A program made the translations under genes and the position numbers. From NCBI GenBank assembly GCA_947034895.1, contig OX344762.1, positions 8,995,501-9,059,500 on the forward strand: a DNA stretch of 64,000 bases. The letters are read 5' to 3'. Source of the DNA: Rhytidiadelphus loreus. Its lineage: Eukaryota > Streptophyta > Bryopsida > Hypnales > Hylocomiaceae. The stretch's first letter is position 1. Every line of letters begins with the position of its first letter. The notes beneath the pieces are model-generated. The model ran no database searches and was not told the DNA's origin. It was given only the letters and a program-made list of their open reading frames with translations. Positions 1 to 11,504 of the stretch are shown here, piece after piece.

Positions 1-2814
1 TCCTAATGCACAGATGTTAATGGTCACGCTTTTTGGGATTCAAGTTTGCTTGCACTATACAATGAATTTGATTAAATGTTGAAATTTTCTTGCCTTTCTA
101 GACCTCAACCATTAACAACCATGCTTTGGAGGATTCTAGTTTGTTTGTACCAATGCTAATATTTGATCAAATATTGCAATTTATTTTGTCTTCCTAATAG
201 ACAATTATTAATAGCCATGCTTTTTTGGATTTCGTTAAAGCCATAAAGTAGTCAAAGCAAAAGCTTTGGTTCACTTTGACTCTTGAAGAAGAAGTCAAAG
301 CAAAAACCTTGGTTCACTTTGACTATTTAGGCTCTAAATAGAGACATAGAGTCTTATGCCATGTTCATTTCTTATTAGTTTTTGAAGTTCTTGCTCTACT
401 ACCCATAACATTTGTCATCAAGAGCAATTATACTTATTTTTATAAATCATTCACTTCATGCAACAAGAGTTCAATAAAGGTAGTTTTTCATTCAAAATTG
501 AAGAAGCAGTTCCCCATTACAATTCTTAAGCACACCATGGCCTTCTCAGAGCTAGTGAAGTGTCACTATGAAATTCATGATGAAATCATGATGAAAGTCT
601 AGAGATGATTTAAGAGAAACTTTAGATGTCCTAAACTCACTTCTGTGAAGATTCATTAGGGGTTAATACATTTATTTGGTATATAATATATGATGACCAT
701 ATTTGTTTTAGATATTCAATGCCTAAAAGATTTTTGTTTTTATTTAAAAGCATAGTTATAAAAATAAATTAAAATAGGTAGACCATTTTTATCATTTAAA
801 TTTACATGAAGGTCCACGATGAAGACTACATTGATCACTTAATCATTCAAAAACATTGTTCATGATTTAGTGCTTGTAATGTTTGTAGCCTTTGCTTGTG
901 CTTTACAGTAAACCACTCCACCTTTTTACATTTATGTGCTTTATAGTGAGACATTCTAAACCACTCCACCTACTTTCATCTTGTATTTGTTTACAGGCAC
1001 TATCTATTTTGACTATATTTCATTTTTTGGAAATATATTGGTTCAATTTTTTTGTGAAAAATTACATAACAACATATTCATTTGTTGTTCATTTGGATTG
1101 TAGATCCTTACATCTAATTCCACAGTTATAAGTCCCCAACTAAAAGTGCTAATATGTGAGCCTAGGAGTCTAAACACTTCCTTCCTTTGTCTCAAAATAA
1201 GACCAATGTTTCCTTTGTAAAATGGAGTGGAAACACTAAGGTAAACCTACCTATGACAGGTATAAATGAATGGTCTGATATGTTGCAATTTGCCAAAAAA
1301 TTCAGATTTTTTCCCACACAAAGACGTGAGGAATGATGACATCAATTGAAATTGTATTTTTTAGACAAAGTATGAATTTCCTATAAATTTTGGAAGTGTG
1401 CTACCCAATTAGGTCAAAAGAGTCTGTAGACTACTCCAAATCCCCAAATTAGCCCAAAGTGTTTCCATAATGACCATCTTACCATCTAAATCAGTCATAA
1501 CATTTTCTATCATGGATACAAGATCTCCTAACATGGCCATCACATTAAAAAAATAAAAAAATAACTTTGTTTGACAAGTTTACACTAAAAAGGTGTAAGG
1601 TTCCTATAACAGTCTCTAATAACTCCATGACCATCTTCCAAGGCATTGATTTTGGCCACTAACCACCCTATGAAGTCCTAATGTCGTTTATTAGCTAAAA
1701 TTTGAAATGGGTATGTAATGGAGGTGTTTCTAAATGAAACACATCTAGTTTGATGGTTGAATGTGTTTATAAACACATTCAATGTTTGTAGAGTATTTAT
1801 GTATCTTTAAGTTTAAGATAAGGCTTAAAAGCTCATATGCTTGCATTTCTATACTCACATGCTAGCATTGTTGAAATTCAACATCACCCTAGGGCATAAC
1901 AAACATGAATATGTGAATTGTGTCTTTACCAATGGTTGGAAGTGCTAAATCAATACTTACAACGTAATAGCTTTGAAAGCCTAAATTTATAGTGAGTTGC
2001 CTAGATGATGGACCCTCACACCCTTTTTAACACCCAAGTTAGCTACTGGGACGAAACCATTTGAAATGAAGATCAACCCAAATTGATAACCCCTGAAGAA
2101 TTCGTACCTTAGAAAAAAGTACCATGACATACAAAAGGTGCAAACAACCTGGATTCTAGAGAGCAAGCTTGCCAGCACCGGAAATGGTTCCCATGGAAGG
2201 GTGGTTCCAAGCTCATTTGCAAATGCCACACGAGGCTGTGCAATTCATCTTGAGAATGGGATCGTCGTTCACGTTGTATGGCCGTAGTCACAATCCGCAA
2301 CCCACACGAAACTGCGACCTCGAAAAACATACTGCTTCGAACTCCAGAAGCCGGAAACCGGTGAGCAATTCTCTCACGAGCTTGGCAAGACCCCAAGAGC
2401 GGAACCCTGCCACAGCTCGGCCAATGGATCTAAACCAAAATCAGGAGAGATTTCTCCTTGATCTCATGGGCCCAACTGGTTGTAAAAGTGAATTAGAGCC
2501 ATCAAGCTGACAATTCAACTCTCAAAGAAAAACATCAGAATGACATCCAGCCAATCTAATCGAAGTCGGGCTCTCAAGTAGCCCGTTGAGAATGTTTCCA
2601 TGTTGCATTCTGCATACACAAGGCGTGGCAGAAAACATGACAAGAGATATGAAGGAGAGCATGGTTATGGACTCAGTGAAAAGATGAACAAAACTGGCTT
2701 CATTTTACAAAAACGTAATGTACGTCGCCACACTGCAGCAAATTAGAACGGCTTCTACACTACAACGCCTCCTTACGCTAAACCGTTTTTGGCTGACCTA
2801 AGATTGCAGGAGCT
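1..2814. other. AT-rich intergenic region, no gene recognised
   Basis: Only short open frames without family motifs are present. The stretch around 2100-2800 is richer in GC and lies just beyond the stop of the minus-strand zinc-binding protein gene, so its right part probably holds that gene's 3' UTR. A short direct repeat lies at 251-323. I see no tRNA, rRNA or transposase signature. Confidence 0.6.
251..323. repeat. Two 30-bp direct repeats, each an imperfect palindrome
   Basis: Copies lie at 251-280 and 294-323. Each starts GTCAAAG and ends CTTTGAC with a TTGGTTCA core, so each unit can also pair with itself. The copies differ at a few central bases. Confidence 0.75.
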
Positions 2815-3153
2815 TCAGCGCTCGCCTCGTTGCTCAGGGGTGAGGCCGCGAGAGCCACAACTGGGGCACTTGACGAAACCAAAGCCCTGGCAGTCGTAGC
2901 ATTTCCATCGCTCGAACATGTTGCCGTTCTTCTTGTTCTTGCCACTTCCCTTGCAACCCTGGCATTCCACGCCCCCCTTGCCCTTGCACTTGCCGCACGC
3001 CTTCCCGGTGGCCTGGGCTTTCCCCGACCCCTTCCCGAAAATGGCCTTCACGGTAACCCTCTGCACGCCTCCTCTGTGCAGCGCCGTCGGCCTGTGGACA
3101 TCCAGCCGCTCGAATCCTTTCAAGCCCTGCCCGACGCACAGCACATGCGTCAT
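2815..3153 (-). CDS. Small DnaJ-type cysteine-rich (CxxCxGxG) zinc-binding protein
   Basis: A single open frame of 112 residues. Seen directly: four Cys-pair motifs in DnaJ zinc-finger spacing (CGKCKGKG, CQGCKGSG, CYDCQGFG, CPSCGSRG) in the C-terminal two thirds, and an end in LTPEQRGER. There is no J domain, so it cannot recruit Hsp70 the way a true DnaJ does. Known of the family: plants have several small proteins made of only this Cys-rich domain; some are plastid proteins acting in photosystem or Rubisco assembly as thiol or zinc chaperones. The basic N-terminus (about 45 residues, few acidic residues) could be a short plastid presequence, but that is inference. The ATG at 3153 is the first in frame; an upstream spliced exon cannot be excluded. 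It is divergent from the plastid-type DnaJ gene starting at 3954. Confidence 0.8.
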   Translation of the reverse strand: MTHVLCVGQGLKGFERLDVHRPTALHRGGVQRVTVKAIFGKGSGKAQATGKACGKCKGKGGVECQGCKGSGKNKKNGNMFERWKCYDCQGFGFVKCPSCGSRGLTPEQRGER

Positions 3154-3953
3154 CTCGCAAGAACGAAACGCTTATCTTACACGCAATTCCTTCCTCAAAT
3201 TGATGGATTCCTCACTGCCTTGAAGTGAAGAAATTCAACTCAACAGGCGTACAGGGAACCAGTTGTTGGAGATGCAGTCAACTACTCCGTACTATTGTCG
3301 AATGTTAGAGCGGATGCAGAAGCTGCAAGAAATCAATACGCCTCCCTACTCTGCTGATTAGGACAGTGCGTTATCCGATTATTATCCATGGCGCCCAAGG
3401 GAAGGTGGCTACATGCCAAGGCCACAAACATCCAAGCACCTGCCATTGGCCATGACGACTCTGGGTTTCTGAGTAAATCTTTGCATTCGTGGGTATTCAA
3501 AAACCTTTTGGCATTCTGGCTGCTTCTGAGCTTCTGGCCGCTTCTGACTCACTACAGTACTGCTGTATTCCTGACCGGTGATGGAGCGTGGTATATGGCG
3601 GGTCCCATTTGGCAAGGGTGAGCCTCAGGATGCATCCAGCATCGTGTGGATGTAGAAATTCGAAGATAAATGCCGCAATTGAAAGGATACGATAGGACTA
3701 CTACTGTAAGTAGTGTGGGAGAGGGTGACGGAAAAAGGCAGAGAGAGCTTGCAATGCCCTTGCACCCAATCCGGACCTATTACCGCGCCTGCTGCTGGTC
3801 ATCTCCCAAAAACTCCTGCACCGTCGCCTCTGTCTCCGCCTTTCGAAGTTTGCATCATCAGACCATCGATCAATTTCAACGGGGAGACGCGCTGTGTGAG
3901 GCTGTGATGATTTGAAGGATTCCGGAATTGGCATTCGGTGGTGTGGGGTGCGA
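3154..3953. promoter_or_regulatory. Intergenic region shared by two divergent genes
   Basis: The starts of the minus-strand zinc-binding protein and the plus-strand DnaJ are 800 bp apart with no other gene between them, so both promoters and 5' UTRs must lie here or overlap. I see no unambiguous TATA box at a fixed distance from either start. Short open frames inside it look like chance. Confidence 0.5.
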
Positions 3954-5195
3954 ATGGCGACCGCAATGGCGCCGTGGAGTGCACACGCGAGCCATGGCGT
4001 GGCGCCTGTGGCCTCGACCTCGGAGATTACTCTGCGGGAGGGAGAAGTTCGGAATTCGGGGAAGAGGGGTTTGCGAGTAGGGAGAGCTTCGCGAGTGGTG
4101 GTAGCTGCTGCTCGAAAGGGCTCGGGGAGTGGACGAGGGAGGAGTGGGGTGGGCGAGGACGAACGGTGTGGGTTTTGGAATGGAAGTGGCCGGGATTTTT
4201 TCGCTGGGGAGGCGCGGCAATGGACCGCGTTACGAGTCGAGAGCAGGGGTAGTGGTATTGCGGGGGGCAGGAGGTTGAGGCGAGGAGGGAGGTTGGGCGT
4301 GCGCATGGCTGCGGATTACTATGGCGTTCTGGGAGTCCCGAAATCAGCCAACAAGCAGGATATTAAGAGCGCTTATCGTAAACTTGCGCGGAAGGTAATG
4401 CAGCGAATTTCTGGATTGCGTGTTCTGTTGCTCGCAAATCTTGCTCCTGCACTTCGTCTCTTAGGGCACGAATGGTTTGCACTACGTGCGGGTCGAGGAG
4501 CTTCGACTATTGCTTTTTCGCGTGGACTGCGTTGCTAGTTTTGAATTGGCGATTTAAGATTCTGTTCCAATGGCGCAATGGGCGATTCAATTTGGTCAAT
4601 CTCTTCGTAACCAAGTCCTCAGGAATCAGTCCGCAGTGTTTGAATGCAGAGCTTTATTGATTTCCCTGTAGTGAATTTTGAAATCTGGTTGATGCTACTT
4701 GTTGAGCAATGGGACTGATGATGCAATCGTCTTGGCTCCTTGTGCAGTATCATCCGGACGTTAACAAACAGGCAGGGGCTGAGGATAAGTTCAAGGAAAT
4801 CAGTAATGCTTACGAGGTAGGGTTTGAATATTTATCCCACTTGCAATCTCCACTGACACTGAGTACACTTGATATCCTACTTTAGATCTATGCTAATCCG
4901 TTTGATCATTGCGTCAAGAGATTGCTAGGGTTGACATGGCATTGACTGCCCACTCCCACTTCTCCACACTTTAATTGCACACCGATGGTCGTAAGGAATT
5001 CTCGTTCATATTATAAGAAAGTTGCATTCCCTCTTGTGCACATTTTCCACAGATCGATTGTAGAATTGCAAGAAACTTTATTGTATGACCTACTTTTACT
5101 GTCTTGGCTAGGGGAAATATCTACGTGAGGCAGATGTGTGGCGAAGAGAAAATATTCCTGTCTCATGAAATTTTGGATGCTCTCTACCATAGATC

Positions 5196-5275
<80 letters not shown>

Positions 5276-8200
5276 TGTGGTGTGACATGTTTGGTATAGT
5301 TAATGCGTAATTGTATCTTCAACTCTGATTTCCAATTCATGCTGTGTCGATATTTTGACAGTGAATATTAACTCGGTAGTGGTCGCTCTTGAAACATGTG
5401 TAGGTCCTCTCAGATGAACAGAAGAGGTCGATTTATGATCAATATGGGGAGGCGGGGCTTAAGGGGGGGGCAGCTGGCGGAGCCGGGGCTTATGGAGCGG
5501 TAATTACAGAAACTTTAAATTCGTAATGTATCCTTGAATGTAGTTTGAATTAGAAGCTGACCAGAGTTCTGTGAAGGTATATATATTGCTCCGTTTGCTC
5601 CGTTTTCGTAACGGATAGTGGTGAATCACTAACCCAGTCATCAAAAAGTTTGAATCCTCATGTGTGCTTAGTCGCTGAGGCTTGCAATTTAGTGGACGAC
5701 CTATGAGTGCTTCATTTCTTTAAAGTTTAAGCAGTTTGGGATGACAGAGACTATTTATTGCTCTATCAGGCGTTACTCAATACTGTAGCATGGATTAGTC
5801 AACTATTTGTTTTTCTGGGAAGCACTGGCATGTATATTCCTAACATGCTGTAACATGTTGCAGACGAATCCTTTTGATCTATTTGAGTCCTTCTTTGGGG
5901 GAAGCATGGGCGGCATGGGTGGCATGGGCGGAATGGGCGGAATGGGTGGAATGGGTGGAACTAGGAGACCGGCAGTTGTTCAAGGTGACGATGTTAGGTA
6001 TGTTATTCTGAAATCTCTTCACTTGCCTGTCATGATTTTATGAGTTGAATGTTTTTAGCTAGCAGAGTTTCAATTTGGTGGGAAACTGTAAAATGTGAAT
6101 TGAAAGTCGAATGGGTATCTGTAAGTTTAATAAAAGTGTGAAGATCAAGTCTATCAGAACCTGATGATGAACCTGAAGGATTAACCCATATAGCACGAAG
6201 GATTGATGGTTACAAGACGTTCAATGCGGTTGATCATACATTTTTAGAAATTTAATAAGAAAGGGGTTCAAATTTATATCACCAGAATGAGTGAACAACA
6301 CTAGACATTTTAGCCTATATTCTTATGTATGAGATTGTCTCTTCCTTCATGAGCTGTCTTCATCATTCGGAGATTCCGTGTACCACGCTTAATAAACTGT
6401 GTGACGGACTGCCATCTCTATCATCAGGTATGATATGCCCTTGGATTTTGCGGACGCCATATTTGGTACAGAGAAAGAGTTTGAGGCTGCTCATTTGGAG
6501 GAATGCGCGGCTTGCTCTGGAAGTGGTGCTAGAGCGGGCACCAGTAGAAAGAGCTGCCCTACCTGTGGTGGCATGGGTCAAGTGATGCGCACTCAAGATA
6601 CTCCATTTGGAACTTTCTCACAGGTATTATAGAAACTTACACACAACTACAGATTTGACCTTGAATTTGGCTACTATCGATGGGAGTTGTTTCAACTACA
6701 GATTTGACCTTGAATTTGGCTTCTATCGATGGGAGTTGTTCATAGTAGCTGACTAGTTTAGTCTGAGGTCGGAGACTCTTTAAAAATCGTCACTGATGTC
6801 ATCCGTGCTGCAGGTTTCTACTTGCACTACCTGTGGAGGGGAAGGCGAGGTTATTAGTGATTATTGCCGCAAATGTGGAGGTGAAGGCCGGATAAGGGTG
6901 AAGAAGAACATCAAAGTGAAGATACCTGCTGGTGTGAACAATGGTAGCACACTCCGTGTTCGTGGAGAGGGGGATGTCGGCCCTAGAGGGTATGCCTTGT
7001 GTGAAATTATTATGTGAAAATTGTGTGCACCCTAAAATTAGAGATGGTCGATGGAGTCATGTGGATCCCATATTTGTGGTTGTTTAATGTATTTGAAGGG
7101 TTTAGATGGTCAGTTTTCTATTTTGGGGCAATTAATGTGGAGGAACCAACTTGTGAAGTGTGTCTCGCAGAGGCCCGCCAGGAGACCTATATGTCTTTTT
7201 GAACGTGAGGGAAATGGCTGGCGTACAAAGGGATGGTATCAACCTCTATTCGACGGTTGCTATAAGTTTCACAGATGCAATTCTAGGTGCCAAAACACAG
7301 GTACGTATTTGTAAGATTCCCCTTTAGTAACTTGCAGCACATATCTTGCGTTATCAAATATGCAGCCTGCAGTGGATTGCCGAGCAGATAGACTTTTTGT
7401 ATTGATTATTCATGATATTTGCCCTTGCTTGGAAATCTATAATGTCAACAAACTGGTCATTATGGGTGTCTCAAGGTAGTAACCGACTGTTTTAGTAACG
7501 CTGACAATATTTCTGACCAGGCTGTGTCTTACAACTAGTAATTTGTAATTCTCTGCTAATTGTAGCTGTTCAAATACGATAATCAGTGTCTCCATTGGAG
7601 GATTTTTATGCTCTTACTTTGTTCGGCTAATCTGTTCTTGAACATATAAGGTTTGTACAAACATCCTGTTTGACATATCCATTCTGTGGCACTTATCAGG
7701 TCAAGACAGTTGATGGAATCAGAGACCTTCAAATTCCAAATGGAACACAACCTGGGGATATTCTCGTGATGTCCAAATTCGGGGCACCAAAACTAAACAA
7801 GCCTAATGTCAGAGGAGATCACTTCTTCACAGTGAAGGTCACCATTCCGACGCGATTGAGGTGCGTTGGGCCGAGACTGATGATTTTTGTACGTTTTCTG
7901 ATTGATTCGAGGGTTTCTTTTTCCCTTTCTGCTGTCTCGATTCCATTCTTACTTCTCTCCTTCATATGGCAGTGAGTCCGAGCGAGAGTTGGTGGAGGAT
8001 CTGGCAAGATTACAAAAGACGAAGGGTCGTGGAGGTTCAGTCAAATTGAGATCTAACAATGGCAGCAGGCCGCAACGTAAGAAACTCCTTCCTTGCAAAC
8101 CTTTGTTGGATTAGCTCACATTAGACATAGAGTATCCAATTGACCAGTTGTGAAAGTACTGTGGTAAACATACATGACTTGTGATTGACCGCTACTCAAT

Positions 8201-8796
8201 CGAATCTTATTTTTTCGTTAAATGACTGCCTGTGAACAGAACGGCTGTAATGTAGCTATTCGTTTTGAAAGCGCCGTATCCTTCTGAAGTTGACCTTTCT
8301 CTTTGTTGTACCAGGGAGTCAAGATGGCAGAACAACAGTTTTGGAAAAAGAAAGGATTGAAGTGGAAGCAGATCAGGAAGCAGAAGATGGAGGGCTGCTT
8401 GGAAACGTCAAGAACGCTGTGGGGTAAGTTTGTTTGAAACTCCAATTGTGAGGACAAAACCTACTTATTGAAATTTCTGATGAATTGGTGAATATGATGA
8501 GATTTAGAAGGTTTATATTACCCCAGACTTGCCTCATATTACTGACTACTTTCTTAAAGTCTTTCTGATATTTTGTATTATCAATTATGGTCTTTGCAGT
8601 TCAAGGCACTGTCTGTGCTACTACAGTTACCTACAAATCATCGTCTTATCTTATGTTATTAATTATGATCTTGCAGTATTTGTCATGGAATAAATTTCAC
8701 GCTTATTCACCTTGTTTTTCGTGTGATTGGTTCAATGTTGAGCAATGCAGATCGGTTGCATCAGGTGCCCTTAAGTGGCTGAAGGACAGGCTTTGA
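3954..8796 (+). CDS. Plastid-type DnaJ (Hsp40 type I) co-chaperone, 11 exons
   Basis: Exons: 3954-4394, 4748-4816, 5404-5499, 5864-5997, 6428-6623, 6814-6989, 7171-7300, 7700-7860, 7973-8076, 8315-8423, 8751-8796. All introns are GT-AG and in phase; the protein is about 553 residues. Residues 1-117 form a long Arg/Ser/Gly-rich leader, as expected of a plastid transit peptide. The J domain begins near 118 ([10 protein letters not shown]), with HPD at 149-151 just after the first splice junction. A Gly/Met region near 217 has repeated MGG. The zinc domain has four motifs: CAACSGSG (273), CPTCGGMG (290), CTTCGGEG (316), CRKCGGEG (330). A C-terminal substrate-binding region follows ([15 protein letters not shown]). 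It would stimulate ATP hydrolysis by plastid Hsp70. Arabidopsis DJA4-DJA7 is the likely family; DJA5 and DJA6 are known to act in plastid iron-sulfur cluster assembly. ATG 3954 is chosen because the open frame upstream has no earlier ATG. Confidence 0.92.
5198..5270. repeat. (TA)n microsatellite, about 36 units
   Basis: An uninterrupted TA run in intron 2 of the DnaJ gene. It is a likely length-polymorphic site; no coding consequence. Confidence 0.95.
5909..5962 (+). repeat. Coding 9-bp repeat giving MGG units in the DnaJ Gly-rich linker
   Basis: About six copies of ATGGGNGGN inside exon 4 encode Met-Gly-Gly repeats between the J domain and zinc domain. Type I DnaJ proteins normally have a Gly/Phe or Gly/Met linker here, so a change of unit number would only change linker length. 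Confidence 0.85.
6644..6741. repeat. 49-bp tandem duplication in a DnaJ intron
   Basis: Units 6644-6692 and 6693-6741 are nearly identical, differing by about two bases, and lie in intron 5. The closeness of the copies suggests a recent duplication. No splice site is affected. Confidence 0.9.
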
Positions 8797-11340
8797 TACC
8801 GGCAAGTGCGAAACTTAATATTTCAAAGACTCCAAGTTCGATTCTATTGTTTTAGATGCAAACCTGCTCTGATATTTTCCTCTTTGCCTTCATATTCTTT
8901 TGCCATCTTCCCAATGGAGGTGGGTTTCCTCATGCCTCCTCCAACTTATGTTTGCAACAGACTGAAAAAGATCAGAAATAGATGTTGCTCCTAGTTCCAT
9001 GAGTTGGTCAGACTTACAACATTCAATAGTCAAGCACTTGAGTACAATCAGAGATTTTTGTTGGTTTTTAGGTTAGGGCAATCTATCGGTATTCTGTATT
9101 TGACATAGAAGATCAGCAACCTGCAGAGTGCTGTAGTTTTATCGACGGATCTCCTGAAAAGGTAAATGTAACATGAAGTTGAAAGAATTGAATTGGACTC
9201 TAGCCCTAAATCTTTATCGGATGTAGTGTACCTGTTATTTGTTTGTAAAAGATAAATCTCGAGAGCCAGGTGATAAACCTCCCAAAGGCAGGTTTAGCAG
9301 TGGACATAAGTGGTTCTCATGTATGCAATCGTGAATGTTGAGATGTTACTTTTTGGTCAATAGCAGGGCCTGCAAGCATGAGCATCCTGCATTCCTGCTT
9401 AGATCCATATTATCGACAGTGACAACCAAAATGAGTTCTGTTTATTTTATTTGTTTATTCCAGCATCTCTGTAAGAGCTCCACTTATTTTTATATATTCC
9501 AAGCATGGTGTAAAGTTCTTCGTTTTATATTGAGCAAAGGTTAGATTTTTTCTCAACTCGTGAACCCATGAAATGCCTTTTGGGAGCTTTTCGGAGTACG
9601 TTAGAAACAAAAACAAGACTTCGAAAATTTTGATAAGTCTTTAATAACTTCTTTTGAAGTGTACTTGATATATAGGTTACATAGAAAACTCAACAGTAAT
9701 ACATATGGATTAATGCTTAATCACTAGAGGTTGAAAATTTGAAAAAAACTTGAAGTACGCTGATCAAATGTTTACTGATCAAATGTTTACAAATCAACTC
9801 TAGAATTGTGGTTGTTTAAATCATGAGGTTAAATGATATGACATGTATGATATAAACAATCTATGTAATCTCAAAATCAATAATTCAAAATTTTTAAATG
9901 AATTTGTAATGTGATATGCTTTTCTAGTGTATTTTGAGGTTCATGCCCAAAAGTTCTTAAAGACTCAAAAACTGACCTTTACATAAAAGCTTGAATATAA
10001 AGTCATAAATGTTTTTTTCAAAAATAATTATTTATGCTTAATAACAATTGAGTAATGATGCATTCAAGTACCAAAAATAGTAATTGTGTTGAATTTTATT
10101 TAACACCAAAGTGTGGTACCTTGAGTATTTAGGAGAAAAAGAATTTCATAAACTTGATAACCCAATTCCTTTGAAGTATTTGAAATATTTAATTAAAATT
10201 AATGTACAAAGGGGCATTCATTCATTAATTCTATCTACAAACTTTATGTTATTTCTCCCCCTAAGCCATAGAAGGGGGAATCCCTTGAACTTTGTTGAGC
10301 TCCTAAGGAAATAAGTTCAAAGAAAGAATCATCCTTACTTACTCATCCGTTGGATGTGTTTTAGGCCTCCAGAAGATTGTGAGTTCCTTGGAGTTCTTAG
10401 ATTGTGAGAACTTTGTTGCAATAGCAAACTGACTTGGCAAAGAGATTGTCATGTCAAATAATATGAATTTATTTTTGTTTAAATTTTGTTTAAATTTTTT
10501 TAATAATCTAACTACACTACCGTGGTTCATAGCATAGGGAACAATCCCGAAACAGTCTCTTAGAGGCCTGAAAACCCATTTAATGCTTTAGAATGCACAT
10601 TCTTTTTAATATTTGAATTTCTTCTAGATACCTAAATTTTTCTCAAGATTGAGTGAGAGAGTCATGACTTAGTTAAGAATGATATGAACAAAAACTTTTG
10701 TAGTTCAATAGTAGGAACTATAGTTTAACCTTTATTTGGACAATTGTAGGTTTTGTTACTTGACTATAAATACAAACAATAATTGCACAAAAAAATTGTT
10801 GAATATAGGAAATGAAGGATACAATAAGCCAATCAAATGTTTTTTGGCATTTCTTTTTAAGAATCTTACTTGATTTTGACATTATCCCTTGAACAATAAG
10901 AAAAGTGGATAAAATTGTCAAACCCTTCTAAAAAAGTTGAGGAAAAAGTTACTTGATTCACCAATACTTGAATGAATGCTAATAATTTTCTAGATGAACA
11001 AATACATGTGGATGATTCTATTCATTTTTTGCATACTTGTATACCAGTTTGGGCGGGGGGGGGGGGGCTTTCTAGTGCTAGATTGCACCTCAGAAAAAAA
11101 TGATTTGGCTAAAAAATGGCAACAATCCATGAAGTTTTTTACTAAAAAACTTTGATTTAAAAAAAATATTGGATGAAATTGCCAAATTGTGGATGAAAGC
11201 AGAATTACGGACATGTGATATGTGTGAATGTAATATTTTCTATCCAATATGTGGATGGATGAATGTTGAAATTTGGAGCACCACTATGAAATCTTATATC
11301 GCCACTTTGGCAATTCATAAAAAATGAAACAAACAAACAA
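8797..11340. other. AT-rich intergenic region, no gene recognised
   Basis: The first several hundred bases beyond the DnaJ stop probably contain its 3' UTR. The remainder is AT-rich with short open frames of no recognisable family, a 16-bp tandem repeat near 9767, and a G homopolymer near 11053-11067. Confidence 0.55.
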
Positions 11341-11504
11341 ACAAACTTTATACCGGTACACTTCAGGGTGGATGTCGCTCAACGAACAAGAGAAACCAAA
11401 AGAATTAGCTGCGGTAAACCCTGGTGAAGGTTCAAAAGAAACTCCTCAATGGCTCAAACGCTTCTGAATCCCGAGAGATCATGTTTTGAACTGGTTCAGT
11501 GGCC

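Noticed and set aside
2169..2510. A 113-codon plus-strand frame in the 3' flank of the zinc-binding protein gene
   Set aside because: It relies on no recognisable motif, and a similar-length frame exists on the opposite strand, as expected of GC-richer chance sequence.
3246..3266. A stretch (GGCGTACAGGGAACCAG) resembling a miR160 target site
   Set aside because: Only about 16 of 21 positions fit my recollection of the site, the 3' part fails, and it lies in an intergenic leader rather than an ARF coding region.
3701..4306. A 201-codon minus-strand frame overlapping DnaJ exon 1
   Set aside because: It is the antisense shadow of the Arg/Ser/Gly-rich DnaJ leader, and no family motif is present.
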